The position numbers were made by a program, and so were the translations under genes. Below, one piece after another: positions 24,622 to 34,555 of a DNA stretch of 64,000 nt (position 1 is the stretch's first letter; each line of letters opens with the position of its first letter). The notes beneath the pieces are model-generated. The model saw only the letters and a list, made by a program, of their open reading frames with translations. It was not told where the DNA came from and made no database searches. Source of the DNA: CAWKOH01 sp963851245. GTDB lineage: Bacteria; Actinomycetota; Acidimicrobiia; Acidimicrobiales; Palsa-688. The DNA lies in the NCBI GenBank assembly GCA_963851245.1, contig CAWKOH010000003.1:310001-374000 (forward strand). The letters are read 5' to 3'.

Positions 24622-25861
24622 GTGATCAGGAAGGACCCGATGCTGGCCGTCGCCGCAGTGACGGTCCTGGTGCTAGCGGGATGCGGCAAGACGGGGTCGT
24701 CATCGACGGCCGGCACCACGTCGAGCACATCACGGCCGCTTGCCGCGCCTAGTTCTGTCACTTCGCCCCCGACCCCCTCGTCAACCCTCACCCGGAGCTG
24801 TTCCAATCAGAGCGTCCTCGCCACCTGGCCGGTCGCCCGACGCGCCGCTCAAGTCGTCGTGGCGCCCGTGCTGAACTTCAACACGGCAACGATGCGGGTC
24901 GCCAATGCTGCCGGTGCCGGCGGGATCCTATTCCTCGGGTCCGCTTCGGCGCCGGCGAATCTGGCCGCGGAACTACAGGGGACCGTGGCGCCGGGCGCAT
25001 CGGGGCCGGCGCCTCTGGTCATGGTCGATCAGGAGGGGGGTGGCGTGCAGCGTTTGGGGAACGCAGTGCCTTCGATGCCGTGGCCGCGCACCATGGCCCA
25101 AACCATGTCACCCGGCCAGGTGCAGACGCTGGCGAAGACCGTGGGCACCCGCATGAGAGAACTGGGAGTGGATGTCAATCTCGCTCCTGTGGTCGACCTG
25201 GACGCGGGGCCAGGTCCCAGCGCGACCGACCCCGACGGCCTGCGCTCCTTCAGTGCCCTGCCTGCGACCACGGCCAGCTACGGCGTCGCCTTTGTGCGCG
25301 GAATGCAAGACCGCCGGGGTCGTGCCGGTCGTCAAACACTTTCCGGGCCTGGGGGGCGCCTCTGGAAACACCGACTACGGTCCGGCCACGACCCAGCCTC
25401 TGAGCGACCTGAAGACAACCGGGCTCATACCTTTTCAGGCGGCCATCGCGGCGGGCGCTCCTGCGGTGATGGTCGCCAACGCGATCGTCCCGGGCTTGAC
25501 CAGCCTTCCTGCCTCCCTTTCGCCTGCCGCCATCAACGGATTACTCCGGCACGATCTCGGCTTCAGCGGGCTGGTCCTCACCGACAGCCTCTCGGCCGGC
25601 GCCATCACCCAGGCCGGCTACCAGCTCCCGGAGGCGGCTGTGGCGGCCATCAGCTCCGGAGCCGACATGATCCTCTTCGGTTCGACTCTCACCGTGGCCG
25701 AGACCAAGTTGCTGGCTCCCTCTGCGGTGGCTGCGACCATCGGTCATATAGTCGACGCCATCGTGGCCGCCACTTCGAAGGGCACCGTATCGGTCAGCCG
25801 CCTCGACGATGCGGTGTCGCACATCCTGGCGGCCAAGCATGTCCAACTGTGCCGGGCCTGA
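24622..25861 (+). CDS. Glycoside hydrolase family 3 lipoprotein, NagZ-like (frameshifted)
   Basis: The first frame encodes a signal peptide with a perfect lipobox (VLVLAGC), a Ser/Thr-rich linker and GH3 segments such as PLVMVDQEGGGVQRL. The rest lies in another frame: AGVVPVVKHFPGLGGASGNT, FSGLVLTDSLSAGAI with the catalytic Asp, up to HILAAKHVQLCRA. Removal of one A near 25307 joins them (GMQTAGVVPVV). The KHFPG motif and TDSLSAGAI match beta-N-acetylhexosaminidase (NagZ) relatives acting on cell-wall fragments outside the cell. The usual His of KHFPGHG is replaced by Leu, so activity may differ. Confidence 0.75.
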
Positions 25862-25881
25862 TGTGGCGAGCTTGAGAGCCG

Positions 25882-26130
25882 TTACGCATCCTCCTTTTGC
25901 CGGCCGGAGTGCGTAGTTCGAGGCTCTTGCGGTTGGGTCACGATCAGATGGAGAGGTTCGGGATGGGGCGTCTCGCCGCCGCTCGGCCGGATTCTCTCAC
26001 CGGCGAGCGCATCGGCGACCTCGCGTATCGATTGGCACTGGGCCATTAGCTCGGCGATCCACCCCCGGATCTCAGCCAGCAGCTGCTCCTGGGTTACCAG
26101 ATGGCAATGGTTATCCGTGCTCGATTGCAC
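25882..26130 (-). CDS. Small hypothetical protein
   Basis: An 82-residue protein with a helical core (TQEQLLAEIRGWIAELMAQC, then QSIREVADALAGERI) and a Pro-rich C-terminal third. Start GTG 26130; no strong ribosome-binding site is seen. It is convergent with the GH3 gene, 20 bases apart. Coding is suggested by codon use and amphipathic helices; the function is unknown. Confidence 0.42.
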   Translation of the reverse strand: MQSSTDNHCHLVTQEQLLAEIRGWIAELMAQCQSIREVADALAGERIRPSGGETPHPEPLHLIVTQPQEPRTTHSGRQKEDA

Positions 26131-26302
26131 TTAGCCGCAGTGCCTGCTCATATGATCAACCCCCTCGGGTCGCTGAAGCGCTTCAAGGGCGCTCCGGCAA
26201 CGGGCCTGACCCTATCCGCGGCCGGGTGGGGACTGGGGGATCCCCGTTCGTCCCGGATGTGATACCTGGAGCTCAGGAGGGCCGTGACGAGGGAGGTCAG
26301 AC

Positions 26303-26446
26303 TCAGGAGGCCGGGTCCGAGGATCTCCGGAAGGGGCGAAGGAAGGCGTCGAGCAGGGAACCGATCCTCTTGAAGGCGGGCACCCTGGCGAGGGCGTCGC
26401 CTGAGGCGACCAGGTCGATCCGCTCACACCGGTAGCCCCACTTCAC
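26303..26446 (-). CDS. Possible 47-residue protein, DUF4177-like start
   Basis: A short frame from GTG 26446 to TGA at 26303, preceded by GGAGGAG at a good distance. The product begins VKWGYRCERIDLVASGDALA, which faintly recalls DUF4177 proteins (KWEYK). It is too short for a confident call. The 17-base motif at 26498-26514 lies 51 bases upstream. Confidence 0.33.
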   Translation of the reverse strand: MKWGYRCERIDLVASGDALARVPAFKRIGSLLDAFLRPFRRSSDPAS

Positions 26447-26497
26447 GGGCGGCTCCTCCGCTCGGACATACTGGATAGATCGGCAACACTTCCCTTT

Positions 26498-26514
26498 GTT
26501 ACCAATGGAAACTT
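26498..26514 (-). promoter_or_regulatory. 17-base motif, copy 2
   Basis: GTTACCAATGGAAACTT, one base different from 16639-16655. Both lie upstream of minus-strand small frames. The surrounding 26447-26783 interval holds no other supported feature. Confidence 0.4.
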
Positions 26515-26783
26515 ATACCGGTGGTCCGGAGGATTTGGTAGTCCGTACTCGACTAATCAGGCTTGTGCGCTATGCCGTAGGTGACCCTGAGCGTTCGCCG
26601 TTGTCGACGTGAGCGAGGGTTTTGGTGAGCGCACCCGGCAAGCCGTCGACTCCGGCGCCCCTCGAAGTCCGCTCCGGGCCGCAGCCACCAGCATTCCGAA
26701 CCACGGGTCGCGTCGGTTCATCAACAGAGCAAAAACCCGAAAATTGTGCTCATTTTGGCCCGCCCAGGGTGCATGATGATGGC

Positions 26784-26951
26784 ATGAGGGTTGATCCACG
26801 TGCGCTGCGGGAGGACGTGCTTACTGACAGTCCTTGGCGCTGGTCGGGTAGCGCGGTTGTCTGCAGGTGGTGCCGCGGTGTCTGGAACCACCACGATGAG
26901 TGCGATTGGGTGGCTCGCCGAGACGTAGACACCGAGAAGGCCATCCCCTAG
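26784..26951 (+). CDS. 55-residue protein with a Cys/His cluster
   Basis: A short gene from ATG 26784. The sequence contains VVCRWCRGVWNHHDECDWVA: two Cys two residues apart, then His-His and another Cys, spaced as in small zinc-binding modules. Charged N- and C-termini flank it. No ribosome-binding site is clear and alternative ATGs at 26772 and 26775 are out of frame or closer to the upstream sequence. Function unknown; the zinc site is an inference. Confidence 0.48.
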   Translation: MRVDPRALREDVLTDSPWRWSGSAVVCRWCRGVWNHHDECDWVARRDVDTEKAIP

Positions 26952-27047
26952 GGCTGGTCGGGGAAGTCCCAAACTTGGGGCTACTTGGACCTCGGCGTCG
27001 CCCGGCCAATGCTGGCACCGAACCCCACTTACAGAGGGTCCGGGTCA

Positions 27048-27053
27048 TATGCT
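27048..27053 (+). promoter_or_regulatory. -10 box TATGCT of the second LapA-like gene
   Basis: TATGCT, 6 bases before ATG 27060; the same TATGCTCTCGG stretch precedes the paralogue at 2957. Confidence 0.6.
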
Positions 27054-27059
27054 CTCGGC

Positions 27060-27350
27060 ATGGCTCGCGAGAAGTCGCCGTCCAGAACCCGCCGCTTCTT
27101 CGGAGGCCCTGACGGCCCCAACTGGTTCCGCATAGCTATCGCGGCTGCGGCCCTGATCTATGGGATCATCTTCATCCTCCTGAACAAGGGGAAGGTGCGC
27201 GTCCACTTCGTGTTTTTCTCGGTCACTACCCGGCTGTGGGTCGGTTTCGTGGTCTGCATCGCTCTCGGGGCGTTGCTCGGACAGGCCCTCGGCGCCTACA
27301 GGCGGCGATCCGCTAAACCGGACCAGCCGCGCCGTGGCGAAGCGGCTTAG
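27060..27350 (+). CDS. LapA-domain (DUF1049-like) small membrane protein, paralogue B
   Basis: A 96-residue protein with two transmembrane helices (about residues 23-41 and 52-71) and a conserved KVRVHFVFFSV linker, very like the protein at 2957. It carries a longer basic tail (AKPDQPRRGEAA). The ATG at 27060 begins MAREKSPSRTRRFFGG and sits right after the TATGCT box. Two such copies 24 kb apart, with shared promoter sequence, point to a duplication of the whole gene including its control region. Confidence 0.78.
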   Translation: MAREKSPSRTRRFFGGPDGPNWFRIAIAAAALIYGIIFILLNKGKVRVHFVFFSVTTRLWVGFVVCIALGALLGQALGAYRRRSAKPDQPRRGEAA

Positions 27351-27435
27351 CCTCCGTTCCTCCGCGGGCGCCATCCCTCAGTCGCCCCACGATCGCGCCG
27401 CCCCCGTCGCGGTTGACCACGCCCCGAATGCGGGG

Positions 27436-29722
27436 TCAATCGGTCCGGTTGGCGGTTTCCAGGATCTCCTCTGACGGACGGGACCGGTCGGGGGCAGCGC
27501 TCTCGAAGCGGACCCGATGCAGCGTGCCGGTGAATCGAAACGGAGGTTCGTAGTCGTCGCTGACCGGCAGGCCCCGGTCGATTCCGACGAGCATCCCTCC
27601 GCCGGCCGTGGAGACGGCGGGGAAACGCGAACGGCTGCGGGTGGTTGCCCGCCGCCACGGTCTCAGCATTGACGAGAAGGAAGAGGTTGTCACGACCGGC
27701 TGGGCCGGGCCGGTAGGACAGGGACACCTGCAGTGAACCGGCGTGGAGAGGAGATGGCGAGGCCAGCCGGGTGGTGTGCCCGAACGAAGCCACCACGGCT
27801 ACCAAGCAGCCATTCAGGACGTAGACGGCCCAGCCGTCGTTGCGATCCCCCATACTGCAGATGATTCCTTCGGCCGGCTGTCCGCCTCCTGCGTCGATGT
27901 CGGCCCTAACCGTGAATCCGCCGATCATGGTGGGCAGCATTCCATCGTAAATGGCACGCCCGCCAGGTACATAAGTCGTAGCCGAAGGCGGAGCGTATTC
28001 TGCGGGGTGCAGACCAGCCAAGGACGCGGGGCCTTCGAACAGGGGTAGGACCTGGTTCCTCTCCGCCTCTACCCACCAGACTTCCTGCAGGGCTCGTATT
28101 CTCTCCGGTTCGTCAGCGGATATGTCATGGGCCTCGGCGAAGTCCTCGTCGAGGTTGAAGAGACACCAGTGGTCGTCGTCGAAGTCCTGACTCCCGGTGA
28201 TAAAGGACCGCTCATTGAAGAGCGGGGACACATAGTTGGTCGTGGCCTTCCACCCTTGGTGGTAGATGCCTCTCGACCCGTGCATCTCGAAATACTGCGT
28301 GTGGCGCGGCTCCGGCGCGGACGGCTCCGAGAAGGTTGGAACCAGGCTGGCCCCATCTATGCGTTGCTGAGGCACCCCGTCGACGACGGTTGGGGGGTCG
28401 ATATGCAAGGCGTCGAGGATCGTGGGGTAGAGGTCGATGGCATGGCAGAACTGGGTCCGCACGGCTCCATCACCGATCACATGTCCGGGCCAGCGCAGGA
28501 TGAGGGGTGTGCGCACCCCGCCCAACCAGGCGTAGCGCTTCCAGAGTTGGAGGGGAGTGTTGCCGGCCCAGGCCCAGCCCCAGGGGTAGTGATTGAAGGC
28601 TCGGGGGCCTCCGATCTCGTCGATGCGTTCGAGGGCCGCGTCGACAGGTTCGGGCTCGGCCAGCCATGCGGCTGATTCGTTGAGCGTACCGGTCGGGGTT
28701 CCCTCGGCACTGGCCCCATTGTCGGACAGGAGTACCACCATGGTGTCGTCGAGGTCCCCGTGCCCTTCGAGAAATTCGATGAACCGCCCCAGATGGGCGT
28801 CGGTGTGAGTCAAGAAACCGGCGAACACTTCCATATAGCGGGCGAAGAGTCTCTGCTCGCCGGCCGCCAGGGATTTCCATTCCGGCACCCAGGAGGGGCG
28901 AGCCGTGAGGTCGGTGCCAGGCGGGATGATTCCCTCCTCAAGCTGGCGCCGGTACACCCGTTCCCGAAGCTCTTCCCATCCGTCATCGAAACGGCCTTCG
29001 TACTGCCGGATCCACGGATCGGGAACTTGATGCGGGGCGTGGGCGGCACCAGTCGCGATGTAGCAGAAGAAGGGCTTGGCAGGCGTGGCCTGCTTCTGGT
29101 CCAGCACCATGCGGATGGCTTGGTCGACCAGGTCTTCGGTGAGGTGGTAGCCATCGGCCGGCGAGCGGGGTGGATCTATGAAGGTGTTGTCCTGGCACAG
29201 CTCGGGTGACCACTGGTTGGTCTCGGCTCCCAGGAACCCGTAGTACCGCTCGAAGCCCATGCCGAGCGGCCAGCGGGTCATAGGTCCGGACGCCGAGTAC
29301 TCGCCGCGCGGGCAGAGATGCCATTTGCCGACCGCCATGGTGCTGTAGCCCTTGTCTCGGAGCACGCGCGGCAACAGCGCTGCGCTGGCCGGTATGCGGC
29401 CGGTGTATCCGGGGTAGCCGAGCGGGGTCTCCATGGTCATACCGACGCCGACGGCATGGTGGTTGCGCCCGCTGAGAAGGGCCGCCCTCGTCGATGAGCA
29501 GATCGAAGTCACGTGGAAGCGGTCGTAGCGCAGCCCCTCGGCGGCCAGCCGGTCAATATGGGGCGTAGCGATGGGGGAGCCGAAGCACCCGAGCTGGGCG
29601 AAGCCGACGTCGTCTAGCACGATCATGACGACATTCGGCGCCCCCTCCGGGGGCCGGGGATAGGGAACGAACCGTGGTGGGGAATCGCTCATGCGCCAGC
29701 CAGACAACTCGGGTGCCGTCAT
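27436..29722 (-). CDS. Arylsulfatase (alkaline-phosphatase superfamily), frameshifted at the C-terminus
   Basis: About 760 residues. The N-terminus has the metal-binding VVMIVLDDVGFAQLG. The nucleophile region is SICSSTRAALLSGRNHH with Cys75 to be converted to formylglycine; the motif is CSSTR instead of the usual CxPxR. VAVGKWHL and LLSDNGAS are also present. The last 60 residues (AVSTAGGGMLVGIDRG to EETANRTD-like end) are in another frame; removal of one base from the TTT run at 27625-27623 joins FAFPAVSTAGGG. ATG 29722 has a GGAGG ribosome-binding site. Likely a sulfate-ester hydrolase acting on an organic sulfate. Confidence 0.85.
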
Positions 29723-30325
29723 TTCGCCTCCACTCCGTCAGATCCAACTGATAGTTCCTTCGAGGATGCCCCGAGACTTCGACCCCGCGCCAGCCGTACG
29801 GTCAACCGCCAGGTCACCCGGATGGAGGAGATGTGGGACGGTGTCCGAACCAGCGACATCTTCGGGTCGGGATGGCACCAGGCCGCTCTTCGCCTCGTGA
29901 CCCGCCAGGATCATCTGTGTTCTCCGGCGCCGCTGCGCCTTGATCCGCTCCGCCTGCCCGGCCGGCTGCTTCACCCGGCCTCGCTGGCGCGAGAAGGTCA
30001 GAAGGTCATAGAGGTGCCCGGAGCCAGCACCGCGGGCATCGCTATAACGGATTTCTCACACACCGCTTGGCTCATGGCCGAGAGCCGGGCGACAAGTCGG
30101 GCCTTCATCCGCCAGTACCGCCTGGGCGTCGGTACCAAATAGTGGACCGGTCGCTGACGGAAAGCGAGGGGCCCCCGGGACGAGGGGGGGAATCCGGTCC
30201 CAGGGGCTCCCGTCGCTGGTCCGGTTCTTGGCAACCGGAGCTACCGTCCATTTAAGCTGGTCAATGAGAACCCTCGATGGCGAGAGTGTTAAGACGAGAC
30301 GAACTATGCGATCTAATCCTTCGGG
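29723..30325. other. Intergenic stretch, no gene supported
   Basis: About 600 bases. Frames on both strands of 60-106 codons exist but have no start signals, family resemblance or consistent codon use. It may contain decayed sequence. Confidence 0.35.
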
Positions 30326-31207
30326 CTAGCTGAGCACACGCCTGCGGAAGGCCCGGATGCCGATGGTGAGAAACAGGACGGAGAAGGTGATCAGCACCGG
30401 GTAGATGATGTACAGGTGCATGTGCGGGACGTTCGTGAAGGCGGCTCTCAGACCCTCGTTCACGTAGATGAGCGGGTTGATCAGCACCAGGATCTGCAGC
30501 CAGCGCACGCTACCCACGTGCACCGACGACAGCCGGGTCCACTGGTAGTAGGTGCCCCCGAGAAATGTGAGGGGCAGGACGATGAACCCGAACATGAGGC
30601 CGATGTTGCGCGGCTCGAACAGGCACCCGAGCACCAGCCCCATGGCGCTGAAGGCGATGCATGTCAGAGGGAGCAGAGTCAACACGATCCACCACTTCAC
30701 CTCGAAGTGGGGGTGGACACCTCGGGCGTGAATGACGGCCGCAATGGGAAAAACGATGCAGGCCGCGATCAGTCCCTGGATGACCCCTGCGAACACCTTG
30801 GAAATGGCCACCAGCCATACCGGGCACGGGGCCTGCACCCGGTCCTCGATCTCGCGCGTGAAGCCGAACTCCTGAGATAGCTGCAGAGCGACCGACTGCA
30901 CGCCCTGGAACATGATCGAAAGCCCGACCACGGCAGGGACCAGGACGGTGGCGAAGGCGGCGCTGCTACCGCCGGAGCCCCCGACCGACTGGCCGATCTC
31001 GGGAAACACGAACAGGAACACGAAGACGAGCAGGAAGGGCTGGATGATGGTGCGCAGCACGAACTCCATGCTGTGCTTGCGCAGAACCGCCAGGTCCCGT
31101 AGCAACAGGGCGTAGAAGGCGGTCCGGCTGGCGGCGGAGGCCGACCGGAGCTGCCGCGATCCGATCGGGCCGGCCACTGCCGGCACCGCGTTGGTGGACG
31201 TGGCCAT
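30326..31207 (-). CDS. ABC-2 type transporter permease (DrrB-like)
   Basis: A 293-residue permease with six predicted membrane helices, for example FVLRTIIQPFLLVFVFLFVF and TFSVLFLTIGIRAFRR at the C-terminus, and the ABC-2 family signature region GLMFGFIVLPLTFLGGTYYQ. Its start overlaps the stop of the ATPase gene, so both are one operon. Together they form a drug- or lipid-exporting ABC transporter of the DrrAB type in the cytoplasmic membrane. The substrate is unknown. Confidence 0.88.
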   Translation of the reverse strand: MATSTNAVPAVAGPIGSRQLRSASAASRTAFYALLLRDLAVLRKHSMEFVLRTIIQPFLLVFVFLFVFPEIGQSVGGSGGSSAAFATVLVPAVVGLSIMFQGVQSVALQLSQEFGFTREIEDRVQAPCPVWLVAISKVFAGVIQGLIAACIVFPIAAVIHARGVHPHFEVKWWIVLTLLPLTCIAFSAMGLVLGCLFEPRNIGLMFGFIVLPLTFLGGTYYQWTRLSSVHVGSVRWLQILVLINPLIYVNEGLRAAFTNVPHMHLYIIYPVLITFSVLFLTIGIRAFRRRVLS

Positions 31208-32238
31208 CAGTCTCGCAGGTCCTTTCCGGTGAGGTTGATGAACACCGTCTCCAAGGTCGGCTCTGCCACCGACAGGTCAGCCAGCTGGTAGCCACCCCGC
31301 TCTACAGCCGAGATAATTCTGGGCAGCAGGCCGGTCACCCCTTTGACATGGACCTCGGCGCCGCCGTCGATGGGCCGCACCCGCGTGGCTCCCTCGACCT
31401 CCCGCTCGAGTCGTTCGGCCAGACCCGCCCCGTCGCCGGCGGTGCGCACGGTGACGATGGTGTCGGCTCCCACTGTGGCTTTTAGCCCGGCCGGAGTGTC
31501 CAGGGCCAGTATGCGGCCGTGATCCATGATGGCCACCCGATCGCAGAGCTGATCTGCTTCTTCCATGTAGTGCGTGGTCAGCAGGATGGTCTGACCGTCT
31601 CGATTGAGCTCGCCGAGTATCTCCCACAGGGCCAGCCGGCTCTGGGGGTCGAGGCCGGCGGTCGGCTCGTCCATGAAGAGGACGGCAGGACGGTGGGCAA
31701 TGGATCGGGCGACCATGAGGCGCTGGGCCATCCCCCCGGACAGGGCGTAGACGGAGGCGTTGGCCCACTTGGTCAGATGGAACCGCTCGAGCAGCTCGTC
31801 GGCGGCCTGGCGGCTGTCGCGAGCCGACATACCGAACAGGCGGCCGTGGAAGTAGAGGTTCTCCCAGCACGTGAGCTGGCGATCGAGGGTGTTCTGCTGG
31901 GAGACCACACCCAGCAGCTGTTTGGCCAGCGTGGGGTGGGCCAGCACGTCGACGCCGCCGACGAAGGCCGACCCGGCTGTCGGGATCACCCGGGTCGTGA
32001 GCATCCCGGCCGTGGTTGTCTTGCCGGCCCCGTTGGGACCGAGGAGGCCGAAGATCTCTCCTTTGAACACGATCAGATCGAGCGCATCGACGGCTTTGAA
32101 GTCGGTACCCGGATACACCTTGGTGAGCCCATCCGTCCGGATTACTTCCGACGGAAGCACATAACTGCCGGTGGCGGCGATGGCCGTTTCGGTCAACGTG
32201 GTGTTGCCGGGATCAGTCTCGCTGTCAGTGCGGTCCAT
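31207..32238 (-). CDS. ABC exporter ATP-binding protein (DrrA-like)
   Basis: A 343-residue ATPase. Walker A is GLLGPNGAGKTT near residue 63, the signature is LSGGMAQRL, Walker B is VLFMDEPTAGLDPQSR and the switch His is in LTTHYMEEADQL. The C-terminal 100 residues form the regulatory domain typical of DrrA/ABC-2 ATPases. It is first in the operon, with the permease gene overlapping its 3' end. Confidence 0.92.
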   Translation of the reverse strand: MDRTDSETDPGNTTLTETAIAATGSYVLPSEVIRTDGLTKVYPGTDFKAVDALDLIVFKGEIFGLLGPNGAGKTTTAGMLTTRVIPTAGSAFVGGVDVLAHPTLAKQLLGVVSQQNTLDRQLTCWENLYFHGRLFGMSARDSRQAADELLERFHLTKWANASVYALSGGMAQRLMVARSIAHRPAVLFMDEPTAGLDPQSRLALWEILGELNRDGQTILLTTHYMEEADQLCDRVAIMDHGRILALDTPAGLKATVGADTIVTVRTAGDGAGLAERLEREVEGATRVRPIDGGAEVHVKGVTGLLPRIISAVERGGYQLADLSVAEPTLETVFINLTGKDLRD

Positions 32239-32285
32239 CTACCTACAGCATGGCCCACCCGGTGGTTAGACGGCGAAGCATCGTC

Positions 32286-32717
32286 TCATTCCGCGGTGGT
32301 GAGCACTACCTCGATGTTCCCCCGAGTGGCATTGCTGTAAGGGCACACCTTGTGAGCCTCCTTCAAGACCTTCTCGGCCGTGCGCTTGTCGACGCCAGAG
32401 AGCACCACGTGGAGCTCGGCGGCCAGCCCGAAGGCGCCCCCGTCGATGGTTCCGAGGGTGATCTTCGCCGTCACGGTGGAGTCGGCGGTATCGACTCCGA
32501 GCCGTCGCCCGACCACGCCCATGGCGCTCTGGAAACAGGCGGCGTAGCCGAGAGCAAAAAGCTGCTCGGGGCTGGTGCCACCGCCGGCTCCCCCGAGCTC
32601 GACTGGAGGCCGGATGTCCAGGTCGAGCACGCCGTCGGATGAGGAGCCGTGCCCGTCCCGGCCTCCCTTCACGCTCGCTTCGGCGGTGTAGAGCGGCTTT
32701 TTCAGCTTGGTCGTCAT
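32286..32717 (-). CDS. ohr: Organic hydroperoxide resistance protein (Ohr/OsmC family)
   Basis: A 143-residue thiol peroxidase that reduces organic hydroperoxides. Both redox Cys are present: GYAACFQSAMG and VCPYSNATRGN, and the N-terminal KPLYTAEASVKGGRDG matches Ohr. The start ATG 32717 (MTTKLKKPLYTA) fits the family length. It is divergent from the phoU-like gene with about 160 bases between starts. No OhrR regulator is adjacent. Confidence 0.92.
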   Translation of the reverse strand: MTTKLKKPLYTAEASVKGGRDGHGSSSDGVLDLDIRPPVELGGAGGGTSPEQLFALGYAACFQSAMGVVGRRLGVDTADSTVTAKITLGTIDGGAFGLAAELHVVLSGVDKRTAEKVLKEAHKVCPYSNATRGNIEVVLTTAE

Positions 32718-32867
32718 GGTTTGGTCCAACACCGGCCCGACCCGGGTCATTTCGAGATCGGACGCCCTTGGCGCCGGTTCCTCGGTGAGCGCGTCCCGGG
32801 CCACTTTCAGGCGGGCGGTTGATCCGTCTGCCCACCGGCCCCCGCGAGGCGGTTGGCTCCGCGTCAC

Positions 32868-32873
32868 TAAGCT
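32868..32873 (+). promoter_or_regulatory. -10 box TAAGCT of the phoU-like gene
   Basis: TAAGCT followed by 7 bases and the GTG at 32881: a leaderless arrangement. Confidence 0.5.
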
Positions 32874-32880
32874 GCGGCGA

Positions 32881-33597
32881 GTGGAAGGCGGAGGCGACGT
32901 TCACGAGCCCGAAGGGGGCGACGGGGAGCTCAGGGAGCTTCGCCGTTCCTATCACGACGGCATTGCCGACCTGCGGGCCAAGACGATCTCGATCGTCGAC
33001 AGCGCCGGCCGGGCGACTGAGCACGCCACCCACTTCCTGATGGAAGCGGACGCGGAGGCGTTGAGCAGGATCGCGGTGCTGGTCTCCGAAACATCGGGCC
33101 AGGTGGCCGAAGTGGACGGCGAGGTGCTCAGGCTCCTCGCCCTGCAGGCGCCGGTCGCCCGGGACCTGCGTATGATTCTGGCGTCACGAGACATCGCGCA
33201 GATCGGTGATCTATGCCTCGGTCTGGACCAGACACTGGCCAGGCGCATGGGTGCGGTGCGGGGTGCCCTGTCGCGGGGTATGCGAGACATGCTCGTGGAG
33301 ATCGGCTCGGCCACCTCCAGGTTGCTGCTGCAGGCGAACGCGGCGTGGACGACGATCGACGAGGAACAGGCCGGCTCGGTCGCAGAGGCGGCCCGTCAGT
33401 GCCGGCACAGTCAGCGGGACTTCCTCGCCGCCATGGTCCGTTTGCCGGATCTGCCGGTTGATGCCGCTGTCGATCTGGGTATGGTGAGCCGGGCTTACGA
33501 GAGGCTGACCGACCACTCGCTGGAGATCGCGGCCCGCGTTCTTTTCGCCGCCAACGGCACCCCGGCCGGCCACGCCATCAGGATGGACGATTTCTAG
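32881..33597 (+). CDS. phoU: PhoU-family phosphate regulator
   Basis: A 238-residue all-helical protein with two PhoU repeats: LRRSYHDGIADLRAKTISIV at the start, LQAPVARDLRMILASRDIAQ with the metal-binding RD motif, and MVSRAYERLTDHSLEIAARV at the end. PhoU couples Pst transport to the SenX3/PhoR-type kinase. It is convergent with pstB, 3 bases between the stops, rather than last in a pst operon. GTG 32881 is favoured by the TAAGCT box 7 bases upstream. Confidence 0.85.
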   Translation: MEGGGDVHEPEGGDGELRELRRSYHDGIADLRAKTISIVDSAGRATEHATHFLMEADAEALSRIAVLVSETSGQVAEVDGEVLRLLALQAPVARDLRMILASRDIAQIGDLCLGLDQTLARRMGAVRGALSRGMRDMLVEIGSATSRLLLQANAAWTTIDEEQAGSVAEAARQCRHSQRDFLAAMVRLPDLPVDAAVDLGMVSRAYERLTDHSLEIAARVLFAANGTPAGHAIRMDDF

Positions 33598-33600
33598 GGG

Positions 33601-34503
33601 CTATCCGAAGCGGCCGGTGATGTAATCGTCGGTGCGCTGATCGGTCGGTGCGGTGAAGATCTGGTCAGTCGTGCCCATCTCGACCAGGACACCGGTCCGC
33701 CCCTCACCGGTGACATCAACGGTGAAGAAGGCGGTCCGGTCCGACACGCGGGCCGCCTGTTGCATGTTGTGGGTGACCACGACGATGGTGTAGTCCGTCT
33801 TAAGCGTCCTCATCAGTTCTTCGATCTTGATGGTGGCCAGCGGGTCGAGAGCGGATGCAGGCTCGTCCATGAGGATGACCTGGGGCCGGACGGCGATGGC
33901 CCGGGCGATGCACAGCCGCTGCTGCTGGCCCCCGGAGAGGCTAAAAGCGCTTGCCTTGAGCTTGTCCTTGACCTCCTCCCATAGGGCGGCCCGGGTCAAG
34001 GTTTCTTCGACCAGGTCGTTCATGTTGCCCTTGAACCCATTGACCTTGGGGGCGATGGCGACGTTGTCGTAGATGGACTTGGGGAACGGGTTGGGCTTCT
34101 GGAACACCATGCCGATCCGGCGCCGGATGTCGATGGCCTGCACTCCCGAGCTGTGGAGCGACTGACCCATGAAGTCCAGGCGACCCTCGATCCGCGTCCC
34201 CGGAATGAGATCATTGAGACGGTTGAAGCAGCGCAGGAGCGTGGTCTTGCCGCAGCCGGACGGGCCTATCAGTGCGGTGATTTCCCGCTCGGCGATGGAC
34301 ATGCTGACGCCCCGCAGGGCCTGGGCCGACCCGTAATAGAAGTCCAGGTTGTCGACTTGGAAGACCGCCCGGCGCGGCTCGGCCACGACCTCCGGGCCCG
34401 CGGTCGCATCGGCCGGGGCGGGGGGTGCGGTAGTCGACGGCGTCTCTGACGTCGCCGGCGGAGTTGGCGTGTCGGTCATGGTTCTGGGCTTGGCGTCAGA
34501 CAC
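33601..34503 (-). CDS. pstB: Phosphate ABC transporter ATP-binding protein
   Basis: A 300-residue ATPase that powers Pst phosphate import. Walker A is IGPSGCGKTTLL, the signature is LSGGQQQRLCIARA and Walker B is VILMDEPASALDPLA, with PstB-specific QKPNPFPKSIYDNV. The first 40 residues are a Thr/Pro/Ala-rich extension; an ATG at 34479 is an alternative start to GTG 34503. Its permease partners are missing: only a pstA remnant lies upstream, so it probably no longer forms a working transporter unless it uses one encoded elsewhere. Confidence 0.93.
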   Translation of the reverse strand: MSDAKPRTMTDTPTPPATSETPSTTAPPAPADATAGPEVVAEPRRAVFQVDNLDFYYGSAQALRGVSMSIAEREITALIGPSGCGKTTLLRCFNRLNDLIPGTRIEGRLDFMGQSLHSSGVQAIDIRRRIGMVFQKPNPFPKSIYDNVAIAPKVNGFKGNMNDLVEETLTRAALWEEVKDKLKASAFSLSGGQQQRLCIARAIAVRPQVILMDEPASALDPLATIKIEELMRTLKTDYTIVVVTHNMQQAARVSDRTAFFTVDVTGEGRTGVLVEMGTTDQIFTAPTDQRTDDYITGRFG

Positions 34504-34555
34504 TCATCTTCTCACTTTGGCTGAGTCGGCGAATCATTGGACGGCTTTCGAGGGC

